Counted from the first letter of the stretch, positions 5,973-13,173 are shown. The stretch: 13,245 nucleotides of DNA from JBLHUT01 sp047629975 (GCA_047629975.1 JBLHUT010000068.1:1-13245); one strand, 5' to 3'. Numbers and translations are program-made. The notes: a model not told the origin generated them from the letters alone.

Positions 5973-8408
5973 ATGAAATCGCGAACAAAGGTAGTAGTCA
6001 TCGGCGGAGGAATCGCCGGTTGCTCGACGCTCTATCATCTTACTCAAGAAGGCTGGAGCGACGTCGTCCTGATCGAGCGCGACGAGCTTACCTCTGGTAC
6101 GACATGGCATTCCGCGGCGCAGGTGACGAACTTTGGGGCGAACCAGACGATGGTGGGCCTCAAGAGCCATTCCATCGCCCTTTACAAAAAACTGCGCGAC
6201 GATCCGGAGTATCCGGTGGGCTATCATCACGGCGATGGCGGCCTCCGGTTGGCCAATACCCAAGCGCAGATGCAAGGTTACCGGCATTTTGCGTCGATGG
6301 CGCGCGGTATGGGCGTGACCTACGAGGTCATCGACGCCCAGGAATGCGCACGTCGTCACCCCCTCATTTCGTCGGACAACCTGCTGGGCGGTCTCTGGGA
6401 TGGCGAGGACGGCGATATCGACCCTGCGCAGCTTTGTCAGGCGCTGGCCTTTCATGCGCGAAAGGCCGGTGCCGAGGTATACCGCCAGACCAATGTCACC
6501 GGGCTGACCCAAAAAGACGACGACACATGGACCGTCGAAACCGACAAAGGCACAATCGACGCCGATATCGTCGTGAATGCCTGCGGCTACCGCGTGAACG
6601 AAGTGGGCGCGATGATGGGGGTACATCACCCTGTTACCTCTATGGAGCACCAGTATTTCGTGACCGAAGACATTCCGGCCATCGCAGAGGCGGGCCACCG
6701 GATGCCGCTGCTGCGCTGCCCCATCTCCGATTATTATTCGCGGCAGGAAAAGAACGGCCTGTTGGTGGGCTTTTACGAACAGGATTGCCGGACCTGGGGA
6801 ATGGACGGGATCAGCCCGGGCTTCTCGAATGATTTGTGCCCCGACGATCTGGACCGTGTGATGGACGTGCTGGAGGGCGCGTTCGCGCGGATGCCAGTGC
6901 TGGCAGAGGCCGGCATCAAGCGCGTCGTCAACGGCCCGATCACCTACACCATCGACGGTGCCCCGCTGGTCGGTCCGATCCCCGGCAAACGAAACGCCTT
7001 TTGCATCATCGGCTTGCGCGCGGGACTTGGCGAAGGCGGCGGGCACGGCTGGCTGCTGGCGCAGCAGATCGTGCATGGCGAGGCCTGTTACGACACTTGG
7101 GTGATCGACCCGCGCCGCTTTGCCGGGCATGCCAATGTCGAGTTGACGGCGTTGAAGGCGATCGAGGATTACCAGAACGAATTCCGCTTTCACTTCCCGC
7201 ACGAGCACCGCCCCGCAGGCCGGCCAGCCAAGACCACGCCATTGACACCCGTCCTTGCCGCCGAAGGCGCCGAGTTCACGGTCGTGAACGGCTGGGAGCG
7301 TGTCGATTACATCAAGCCCACGCCCGACTTCCACCCGACGTTAAGTTTCGATTTCGACGAAGCCTTCGACGTGGTCGCCGCCGAGATACGGAATGTGCAG
7401 CACAATGTCGGGCTGTGCGAAGTCAACGGCTTCAACCGGTTCGAAATCACGGGTGCGGATCGGCACAGGTTCCTCGACCGCATGTTCTGCGGCACAGTGA
7501 CCAAGCGCGCGGGCCGCGTCGGGCTGGGCTACTTGCTGAACCATCACGGCATGGTCAAGGGCGAGGCGACGATCACCAACCTGCCCGCCAGCGATCGCGG
7601 ACCCGAACGCATCTGGTACGGCTCGGCGGCGGCGAGTGAATTCCACGACATGGACTGGCTGCGGATGCATCTGACGAAGGACGAAGACGTCACAATCCGC
7701 AGCCTGACCAACGACCAGACGATCCTTGTTCTGGCCGGCCCCAAGGCGCGTGACGTGCTGTCGGCCTGCGCGCGCGGCGACTGGTCGCGCGACGCCTTCC
7801 CGTGGCTCAGCGCGCGCGAATGCTTCATCGGATTCGCCCCGGCAACCGTGCTTGGGGTCAGTTTTTCCGGCGAGCTTGCCTATGAAATCCACATTCCGAA
7901 CGCGTCGCTTTATGGCGCCTATCTGGCGTTGCGCAAAGCAGGCGAGGCGCACGGGCTGAAACTCTTTGGCGCACGTGCGGTCGACTCGATGCGGATGGAG
8001 AAAGGCTTTTTGCACTGGAAGGCGGATCTTCTGACCGAGTTCGACCCGTTCGAAACCGGGCTTGACCGTTTCGTCAAGCTGGGAAAGCGTGATTTTATCG
8101 GCAAGGACGCGCTGCAAAGCCGCAAGGCCGAGGGTATGCGCAAAAAGCTGGTGACGCTAAAAGTCGAGGCCGACCACGCCCCGGCCCATGGCGGCGCGTC
8201 GCTGATGCACGACGGCAAGGTCGTGGGCACGGTGACATCGGGCGATTGGGGGCACCGGATGGCGATGAACCTGGCCTATGCATTTGTCGAACCGGACCTC
8301 GGCGCCGTGGGGAGCGCCATTCAGATCGACCTTTACGGCGATCTCGTGTCGGCCGCCGTTATCGCACCCTCGCCTTATGATCCCGATTACACGCTCATGC
8401 GAGGGTAA
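5973..8408 (+). CDS. FAD-dependent dehydrogenase of the dimethylglycine/sarcosine dehydrogenase type with C-terminal GcvT-like folate domain
   Basis: Oxidises an N-methyl amine and, in the characterised family, passes the methyl carbon to tetrahydrofolate as 5,10-methylene-THF. The 811-residue protein has the full two-part layout. The FAD-binding DAO domain (about 5-370) has the dinucleotide motif VVVIGGGIAGCSTLYHL (7-23) followed by SGTTWHSAA, whose His46 corresponds to the histidine that carries covalent FAD in dimethylglycine dehydrogenase. MEHQYFVTE (224-232) and DGAPLVGP (328-335) are further family signatures. A linker (about 375-450) leads to the GcvT fold (about 455-720; GELAYEIHIP, MRMEKGFLHWK) and the GcvT C-terminal barrel (about 725-805). 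The start ATG 5973 has GGAGAGG upstream. Close relatives act on dimethylglycine, sarcosine and other N-methyl compounds, so the substrate is open. Neighbouring tauABC points to an N-methylated taurine (inference). Confidence 0.88.
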   Translation: MKSRTKVVVIGGGIAGCSTLYHLTQEGWSDVVLIERDELTSGTTWHSAAQVTNFGANQTMVGLKSHSIALYKKLRDDPEYPVGYHHGDGGLRLANTQAQMQGYRHFASMARGMGVTYEVIDAQECARRHPLISSDNLLGGLWDGEDGDIDPAQLCQALAFHARKAGAEVYRQTNVTGLTQKDDDTWTVETDKGTIDADIVVNACGYRVNEVGAMMGVHHPVTSMEHQYFVTEDIPAIAEAGHRMPLLRCPISDYYSRQEKNGLLVGFYEQDCRTWGMDGISPGFSNDLCPDDLDRVMDVLEGAFARMPVLAEAGIKRVVNGPITYTIDGAPLVGPIPGKRNAFCIIGLRAGLGEGGGHGWLLAQQIVHGEACYDTWVIDPRRFAGHANVELTALKAIEDYQNEFRFHFPHEHRPAGRPAKTTPLTPVLAAEGAEFTVVNGWERVDYIKPTPDFHPTLSFDFDEAFDVVAAEIRNVQHNVGLCEVNGFNRFEITGADRHRFLDRMFCGTVTKRAGRVGLGYLLNHHGMVKGEATITNLPASDRGPERIWYGSAAASEFHDMDWLRMHLTKDEDVTIRSLTNDQTILVLAGPKARDVLSACARGDWSRDAFPWLSARECFIGFAPATVLGVSFSGELAYEIHIPNASLYGAYLALRKAGEAHGLKLFGARAVDSMRMEKGFLHWKADLLTEFDPFETGLDRFVKLGKRDFIGKDALQSRKAEGMRKKLVTLKVEADHAPAHGGASLMHDGKVVGTVTSGDWGHRMAMNLAYAFVEPDLGAVGSAIQIDLYGDLVSAAVIAPSPYDPDYTLMRG

Positions 8409-8765
8409 TGTCGCAGGGCGCGCCGCGCGCCCTCGGGTTCTGGTCAAGGGCGATTGGTGCTGGCGCTGGTTCGGGTGAGTTGGCGTCGTTCGGGAACGGG
8501 CTGCGCGTCGCCGCGCGGGCGGGTCAAGGCACCGGCCTTGACTTGCGGATTGCACGGTGGTGCAAACGGACCGTAGCAAGACGATGGGTGCGGTGACGAG
8601 GTCAGCATATGACGGGGCCCACAGATGATTGGGCATACAGATGACAAATTCAAGGATGAGCGGGTTGTGTGCCGGCCCACCTTGGGTGCCGGTAAACTTG
8701 GCGGAAATGCTTTCGCCTTAAACAGCAGTGACCGCCGGGTCACACTCTAACTAGGGAGGCCACCC
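8409..8765 (+). promoter_or_regulatory. Hairpin-rich spacer and leader before the aminotransferase gene
   Basis: No credible gene lies in this 357-bp gap, but it holds a series of inverted repeats. Just after the dehydrogenase stop is AGGGCGCG-CCG-CGCGCCCT (8415-8433), lacking a T-run, so at best a weak terminator. Next come GTCAAGGC-ACCG-GCCTTGAC (8523-8542) and TTGCAC-GGTG-GTGCAA (8550-8565), the latter operator-like and adjacent to a TTGACT (8538-8543) that could be a -35 box. ACAGATGA is repeated directly at 8621 and 8637. Nearest the gene are an imperfect hairpin at 8671-8692, a short bulged one at 8698-8716 and GTGACC-GCCG-GGTCAC (8728-8743), ten bases before the ribosome binding site AGGGAGG (8753-8759). 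The aminotransferase therefore probably has its own promoter or a structured leader. Confidence 0.55.
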
Positions 8766-9959
8766 GTGGTACGCAAATTCACAGGGTCATTCACCCAGCA
8801 AGAGCCTATCCCCGAAGCGGCCATCGACGCGGCGGTGGCGGTCTTGCGATCGGGACGGCTGCATCGTTACAACCTCGTGGGGAGCGCGCCGGGAGAGGTC
8901 GAGCAACTCGAGGCCGCGTATCGCGATTGGCAAGGCCGCCGGTATTGCCTTGCAGTCACTTCAGGCGGTCAGGCGATGCAGATCGCGTTGCGCGCCTGCG
9001 GCCTGCGCCCGGGCGATCCGGTGCTTACCAACGGCTTCACACTGGCCCCGGTGCCCGGCGCCATCAGTGCCGTGGGTGGCACAGCCGTTCTGGTCGAGAT
9101 CGACACCGCGCTGCGGCTTGATCTGGAAGATCTGGAGGTCAAGATCGCAGGCTCGGGTGCGCGCATCCTGCTGTTGTCGCATATGCGCGGCCACCTGTGC
9201 GACATGGACAGGCTGATGCGGATATGTGACGCCGCAGACGTCACCGTGATCGAGGATTGTGCCCACACGATGGGGGCTCGCTGGAACGGCACGCGCTCGG
9301 GTAATTTTGGCAAAGTGGCCTGTTTTTCAACGCAGACCTATAAACACATGAATTCTGGCGAAGGCGGGTTTTTGACCACGGACGACGCGGAAATTGCCGC
9401 GCGGGCGACCATCCTGTCTGGCAGTTACATGATGTACGCCCGGCATGGCGCCGGCCCGGCAACCGAGGCCTTTGCCGAGGCGCGTTACCAGATGCCGAAT
9501 TGCTCGGCCCGGATGGACGCGTTGCGCGCGGCCATCTTGCGCCCGCAACTGACCCTGCTTGATACCAACGTCGTGCGTTGGAACGCGCGGTACCGCACCG
9601 TCGAGGCCGGCCTCAAACAGCATCCCGACATCACGACCATCCCCCTGCCCGATCAAGAGCTTCATGTCGGCTCGTCCATCCAGTTTCTCATGCCCGATTT
9701 TACCGCGTGCCAGTGCCGCGCCCTTCTGGACGCGGCACTGGCACGCGGCGTCGAGCTAAAGTGGTTCGGCGCAGCCCAACCTGTCGGATTTACTTCGGCG
9801 CATCCAAGCTGGCACTATGTCGCGGCGCAAGATTTGCCCCGGACCGACCGTATCCTTGCCACGCTTTTCGACATGCGCCTGCCACTCAGCTTTTCCGAAG
9901 CGGACTGCGCCCTGATCGCCGATCTGATCTGCGAGGTAGCAAGCGAGGTAACACAATGA
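8766..9959 (+). CDS. DegT/DnrJ/EryC1/StrS-family PLP-dependent aminotransferase
   Basis: Fold-type I PLP enzyme of 397 residues. Motifs visible in order: VTSGGQAMQIAL (64-75), where this family holds the PLP phosphate, the aspartate motif VIEDCAHTMGA (161-171, Asp164 for the pyridine nitrogen), and the Schiff-base region FSTQTYKHMNSGEGGFL with Lys193 as the likely catalytic lysine. Most relatives are sugar aminotransferases or dehydratases for nucleotide-sugar and antibiotic pathways. Here no sugar genes are present; the neighbours are a sulfonate-type importer and an N-demethylase, so an amine substrate such as taurine is plausible but unproven. The start is GTG at 8766, supported by AGGGAGG 6 nt upstream. 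An IS element begins two bases after the TGA, so any former downstream partners have been separated from it. Confidence 0.85.
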   Translation: MVRKFTGSFTQQEPIPEAAIDAAVAVLRSGRLHRYNLVGSAPGEVEQLEAAYRDWQGRRYCLAVTSGGQAMQIALRACGLRPGDPVLTNGFTLAPVPGAISAVGGTAVLVEIDTALRLDLEDLEVKIAGSGARILLLSHMRGHLCDMDRLMRICDAADVTVIEDCAHTMGARWNGTRSGNFGKVACFSTQTYKHMNSGEGGFLTTDDAEIAARATILSGSYMMYARHGAGPATEAFAEARYQMPNCSARMDALRAAILRPQLTLLDTNVVRWNARYRTVEAGLKQHPDITTIPLPDQELHVGSSIQFLMPDFTACQCRALLDAALARGVELKWFGAAQPVGFTSAHPSWHYVAAQDLPRTDRILATLFDMRLPLSFSEADCALIADLICEVASEVTQ

Positions 9960-9961
9960 GA

Positions 9962-9976
9962 GGCTTTGTTGCACAA
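9962..9976. repeat. Left terminal inverted repeat of the IS5-family element
   Basis: GGCTTTGTTGCACAA, exact inverted match to 10937-10951. It starts two bases after the aminotransferase stop codon. Confidence 0.93.
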
Positions 9977-10015
9977 ATCGGGTGAAGGATGTTCTTCCCC
10001 TTTCCCCGGACGCAC

Positions 10016-10887
10016 TTACCCTACAGGTTCCGTGACAGGTATACCAAGAGCGGTGTAGCGGTTCAGCACCGCGATGCGGATTTGGATTTCCGCGACCTGC
10101 CTGTCGAAGGTCCTGGCCATCAGCGATTGGCCGAGTAGTTTCATACAATGCATCTTGGTCTCGACAGGGCTTCGGCGGTGGCATCCACTCCAGCGTCGCC
10201 ACAAAGTGCGCCCCGGGTATCGTTGCGCACTGACCGCGTCGTTTCGGGCAATGGCTCCGGCGCTTGTTCACTGCCCGGCAGTGCATGCCAGCATGCACGA
10301 GACGGGGCGGTAACGCTGCCGATGTCTTGATCGGGCGGGATTTGATTTAGTAGTTCGGGTAGCAAGGGAGCATCAATAATGTAGCTGCCGGTGACTTCGA
10401 CCGCCTGAACTTCCAGCGTTTTCTCATCGATACCGATATGTATATCACGCCAAGCACGGCGTTTGGAGCCGCCATGCTTGCGCGCATTCCACTCTCCTTC
10501 CCCTTCGGCCTTGATGCCTGTGCTATCGATGAGCAGGTTCAATGGCCCTGTGGAGCCGCGATACGGCAGGCTCACGTTCAGTGTTTTCTGACGTCAGCAT
10601 AAGGTGCCGAAATCCGGCGTGGCCCGGTCCAATCCGGCCAGCCGCAGCAAGCTCTGGAAGAACCCGGTTGTCTGGCGAAGCGGCATGCCAAACAGGACTT
10701 TCAGCATCAAGCAGGTCTGAATGGCGGTATCACTGAATTGCTGGCGCCGACCGCGCTTGCCGCTTGATGGCGGTGTCCAAACCATCTCCTGATCAAACCA
10801 TATCGACAACGATCCACGCTGCTTCAAGCTTTCATTGTAAGACGACCAATTCTTGGTCTTGTACTTCGTAGGGGCCCAACTGCTCAT
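10016..10887 (-). pseudogene. IS5-family transposase, broken by a nonsense codon and an internal deletion/frameshift
   Basis: DDE transposase pieces read leftward from ATG 10887 (MSSWAPTKYKTKNWSSYNES). The N-terminal piece ends at TGA 10594-10596, where the family sequence runs on in the same frame (TPDFGTLC, stop, RQKTLNVSLPYRGS). The simplest reading is an arginine CGA changed to TGA. The same frame then gives LLIDSTGIKAEGEGEWNARK and VEVTGSYIIDAPLLPELLNQ. After IGSVTA (near 10330) the usual middle segment is missing and the reading frame shifts. The tail resumes in another frame as WRRWSGCHRRSPVETKMHC and continues to VAVLNRYTALGIPVTE-like sequence, ending at 10016. No active transposase can come from this copy. 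Confidence 0.88.
10281..10298. repeat. Short perfect palindromic hairpin inside the transposase deletion region
   Basis: GTGCATGC-CA-GCATGCAC, overlapping a second inverted repeat CACTGCC-C-GGCAGTG (10269-10283). Both lie where the transposase reading frame is disrupted, so they may mark the deletion junction. Confidence 0.6.
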
Positions 10888-10936
10888 CGCCCTCTTCTAT
10901 CACGCTGGATTCATGCAGTGAATCCCATCAACTTAC

Positions 10937-10951
10937 TTGTGCAACAAAGCC
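10937..10951. repeat. Right terminal inverted repeat of the IS5-family element
   Basis: TTGTGCAACAAAGCC, inverted match to 9962-9976. It lies upstream of the transposase start. Confidence 0.93.
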
Positions 10952-11183
10952 GGTTCGGAGTGCAAAGTGCGGCCTTCACAGAGCGGCGCACGGTGACCCC
11001 GCGCAGTCGAGATGGCATGATAAAAGCCCTACGTGTGTTAAAACGTTTGTCGCAAGACGGCGATCCAAGTCCGGCGGGTTGCGTTGCAGATCATACAGAC
11101 CACACTAGTTTTCGCGCTTGGCCTTTTGTGCAACATGACCCGCACGCAATTGATAGGGACCTTGGCAGCATAGGTGACCCGAC

Positions 11184-11650
11184 TTGACAGGTTATCAAGA
11201 CGTTGAAGAGGTTTACCAGATCGTATTCAAATCGCTGGCGCGCCGATATCTTGAATTGCACAATAAGATTGCCGATCTGGATGATAGGATCGAGGCAATA
11301 GTCACAGACCCGTGCCCCGGATATGATCACGTACTGCGGGGTCGGGCTGAACAGCGCAGCTTAAGTGTTGCTAACCCCAGACGACAGTCCGGAACGGCTC
11401 AAATCTGAAGCCGCCTTCGTGATCCATTGTGGCGTCAGCCCGGTTCCGGCGTCATCAGGCAAAACCACAAGACCCCGATTGAACCGGGGTGGCGATCGTG
11501 CCGCCAAGAGCGCGCTCCACAAAATTGCAATCGGGCGGTTGCGGTTAGACCCGAAGACGAGGGAATACGTCGCGCGGCGCACAGCTGAAAGCCATTCGAT
11601 GTTTGAAACGATGGCGCTCACGAGGTTTTAAACATCATCGCGCGACGTGA
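11184..11650 (+). pseudogene. IS110-family transposase, C-terminal remnant with several frame breaks
   Basis: Three pieces in different frames align in order to the C-terminal half of IS110 transposases. From 11184: YQDVEEVYQIVFKSLARRYL and LHNKIADLDDRIEAIV, the coiled-coil linker. After a frame shift near 11330: CGVGLNSAA, an in-frame TAA (11362-11364), then LLTPDDSPERLKSEAAFVIH, CGVSPVPASSGKTTRPRLNR and the serine-containing transposase_20 region to YVARRTAES. Near 11590 the frame shifts again to IRCLKRW, matching the usual KKEIIRCLKRY ending. The N-terminal DEDD catalytic half is absent. About 230 bp between the IS5 right end (10951) and this remnant could not be assigned. Confidence 0.85.
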
Positions 11651-11702
11651 CCCTTTTGCACAAATCAACGCTCGGACATAGCTCTCCTTTGCCCAGACGG
11701 AT

Positions 11703-12107
11703 TCATCCCACCGTTTTCGTGACGGTTATGCCAAGGGCGGTGTCGCCATTCAGGATCGCGATGCGCACCTGAACCCCCGCGACCTGACGGTCGAAATCCC
11801 GCGCCATAAGGCGCTGACCCGGCCGTTTCACGCAATGCATCCGCTGACCCGCGGTGCATTGCGCAGCAAAGTCACGAGAGGGATTGTCTCGACGCGACTT
11901 CCGCGGTGGGATCCGCGCCAGTTCCGCCCGAGAGCGCGACCCAAGTACTTCGATGCGCGGAGCGCGTCGTTCCCGGGACGGCAGTGCATGGCTTGCGTGA
12001 CTGGACATTATTGCGGGGGCTTGGGCATCTTGGACTTGATCCAGTGGATCAAGTCAGCCCTGCGGGGAGACCGCATTCGCACCGCGGTCAGCGATCGCGG
12101 CCGCATG
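11703..12107 (-). pseudogene. IS5-family transposase remnant, 3' part
   Basis: Leftward pieces match the copy at 10016-10887: HAAAIADRGANAV near 12107-12069, then NDALRASKYLGRAL and SHRGSRVET near 11975-11900, and finally MHCVKRPGQRLMARDFDRQV to NGDTALGITVTKTVG ending at 11703. Frame is lost between the pieces. One break contains a 10-bp-arm palindrome (12033-12055). Another is a stretch of about 40 bp between RVET and MHC, absent from the first copy. Confidence 0.8.
12033..12055. repeat. Perfect palindrome inserted in the transposase remnant
   Basis: GACTTGATCC-AGT-GGATCAAGTC, ten-base arms and a three-base loop. It interrupts the transposase homology after AIADRGANAV, so it is probably a later small insertion or fold-back duplication. 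Confidence 0.75.
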
Positions 12108-12282
12108 GGAAATTTGTTTTGTCACAGATGATGTGGCAACCGCCTTTGAACAAGCCCTGTCAGAGGGTTGCCAGCCGGTCAGCGCCCCAAGCGAAAAGCC
12201 ATGGGGACAGACAGTGGCATATGTTCATGACCTGAACGGTTGTATCGTTGAAATTGCCTCCCCCATCGTAGGTTCGGCATGA
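12106..12282 (+). pseudogene. VOC (glyoxalase/bleomycin-resistance) family protein, C-terminal fragment
   Basis: About 58 codons read WEICFVTDDVATAFEQALSE, then GCQPVSAPSEKPWGQTVAYV, then HDLNGCIVEIASPIVGSA and TGA. The order FVTDDV, KPWGQ, YVxDxxGxxVEIASP is the ending of many VOC-superfamily proteins, in which the final Glu (VEIA) is often a metal ligand. The N-terminal half is replaced by IS5 remnant at about 12107, so the gene is broken. Its TGA lies one base before the start of the next gene, indicating a former two-gene operon. Confidence 0.82.
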
Positions 12283-12283
12283 C

Positions 12284-12589
12284 ATGGACGACGTTGCGAA
12301 GGCGAAGATTATCGACAGGCTGGAAGAAATGATAATTGGGCTGGCACCTGACGCCAACATGCGACCGATGTACGGCGGCACTGTAATCGAGCTTGAAACA
12401 GACAATCCCAAAAGCCGCATTGGCGGTTTGTATGTCTATGCCGATTATGTATCATTCGAGCTTGCCAAAGGTATTCAGTTCGAAGACCCGAACGGTGTGC
12501 TGGAAGGAACTGGAAAGTTTAGACGGCATGTCAGATTACGCAGTGTTGGCGAGGTAGAGACCAAAACCTGCAAGCGATTTTTGGATTAA
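12284..12589 (+). CDS. DUF1801-type (YdhG-like) small protein
   Basis: Intact 101-residue reading frame. Central signature MRPMYGGTVIELE followed by PKSRIGGLYVYADYVSFELAKG and LEGTGKFRRHVRLRSVGEVE resembles DUF1801/YdhG-like proteins, a small alpha/beta fold compared with CyaY/frataxin-like chaperones. Biochemical role is not established. It starts at ATG 12284, one base after the truncated VOC gene's stop codon, so translation was probably coupled. With the VOC start lost, its expression now depends on whatever transcription comes through the IS debris. Composition is normal and there is no frame break. Confidence 0.8.
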   Translation: MDDVAKAKIIDRLEEMIIGLAPDANMRPMYGGTVIELETDNPKSRIGGLYVYADYVSFELAKGIQFEDPNGVLEGTGKFRRHVRLRSVGEVETKTCKRFLD

Positions 12590-12826
12590 GCTGTCGCGCT
12601 TTCGAAAATTCGCTGAGCCGCCATTCGCCGCAATGCAGGAAATCAGTTGTATGGGTTCTGGCACTAAATTGCTCCACCATAGGGCGCATGTGGTTGGTTT
12701 TTCGCCAAGCTGGGATCTGTTCCGCGTTTTGTGATGTTGGGCATGTGGTGTTAATCGAGGTGATCTCGTCTTGATTGATACGGGACATTCCGATGAGCAA
12801 TCGGCGCCAATGACGCTCCTTCGTGC

Positions 12827-12850
12827 GTACATGATCGCGTACATGATCGC
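12827..12850. repeat. Tandem 12-bp duplication GTACATGATCGC
   Basis: Two exact adjacent copies (12827-12838 and 12839-12850) at the 5' end of the recombinase remnant, giving two candidate ATG codons in frame. Confidence 0.85.
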
Positions 12851-13056
12851 TGGCATGACAGCCCGCAATTTTGAACCGGTACACAGAACAGTCACTTGTG
12901 CGCCTGTAGGCGGTCTGCGGAGATGGCGACGCCGGATGATGTGACGTATTTCAAGCAGCATCTGATGGAGAGCGCAACCAGACCACGACCGGCGTCGAAT
13001 TTGTGTTCTGTGTGACCCTGCGGCGCTATGGTTTAGTGTTCGAGCCCGAATTCTAA
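12831..13056 (+). pseudogene. Tyrosine recombinase (IS91-associated type), N-terminal remnant
   Basis: Frame pieces match the N-terminal SAM-like domain of the tyrosine recombinases that accompany IS91-type elements. ATGs at 12831, 12843 and 12855 lead to MIAGMTARNFEP; a shifted frame then gives GTQNSHLCACRRSAEMATPD, DVTYFKQHLMES; a further shift gives ERNQTTTGVEFVFCVTLRRY and a TAA at 13054. Compare the family order MIEDMTxR, HTQxxxI, RSPxTATPEDVxxFQxHLxES, MTGVxFLFRVTLRR. At least two frame shifts and an internal deletion are present, and the catalytic C-terminal domain is missing. The 240 bp before it (12590-12830) contain nothing I can assign. Confidence 0.72.
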
Positions 13057-13173
13057 AATGCTGCGTCCCGTATCGGTGTCAGTTTTACGCAACGAACACA
13101 AACCAGCTGAGTCGCTACTCTAGGGTCAGGACCCATTAACTGATTGAGGTTATTGCGTTGTCATGATTCACGA

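Larger units (their letters stand above)
9962..10951 (-). mobile_element. IS5-family insertion sequence (IS903-like ends), 990 bp, inactive
   Basis: Bounded by 15-bp perfect terminal inverted repeats GGCTTTGTTGCACAA (9962-9976) and its complement (10937-10951), with looser similarity further inward. The ends closely resemble those I recall for IS903. The single transposase gene reads leftward and is broken. The nine bases flanking each end differ, and no shorter duplication is apparent, so the copy does not sit at a simple fresh insertion site. Confidence 0.9.
11648..12107 (-). mobile_element. Second, truncated IS5-family copy
   Basis: The left end keeps a degenerate terminal repeat (TTTTGCACAAATC at 11654-11666, compare TTGCACAAATC in the first copy). 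The transposase tail follows in the same orientation as the copy at 9962-10951. Homology stops abruptly at about 12107, where a VOC-type reading frame begins. The 5' half of the transposase and the right terminal repeat are missing. Confidence 0.78.

Noticed and set aside
5862..7334. 490-codon minus-strand frame opposite the dehydrogenase
   Set aside because: Mirror frame of a GC-rich coding gene; the plus strand shows complete FAD and GcvT motifs.
7341..8117. 258-codon minus-strand frame opposite the GcvT domain
   Set aside because: Same shadow effect; no ribosome binding site and no family signature.
8408..8596. 62-codon plus-strand frame after the dehydrogenase
   Set aside because: Composition unlike a protein, it runs through two hairpins, and no ribosome binding site is seen.
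8671..8743. Known riboswitch (cobalamin, SAM, glycine or THF class) before the aminotransferase
   Set aside because: I could not match the conserved cores of these classes; only the hairpins are supported, so it is reported as an unassigned candidate leader.
9756..10298. 180-codon minus-strand frame spanning the aminotransferase/IS boundary
   Set aside because: It crosses the IS terminal repeat and is antisense to the aminotransferase; only short parts match transposase in another frame.
12827..12850. Possible CRISPR or larger repeat array seeded by GTACATGATCGC
   Set aside because: Only two adjacent copies with no spacers; a simple tandem duplication.
12531..12884. 117-codon minus-strand frame opposite the DUF1801 gene end and recombinase remnant
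   Set aside because: No family resemblance and it overlaps better-supported plus-strand features.
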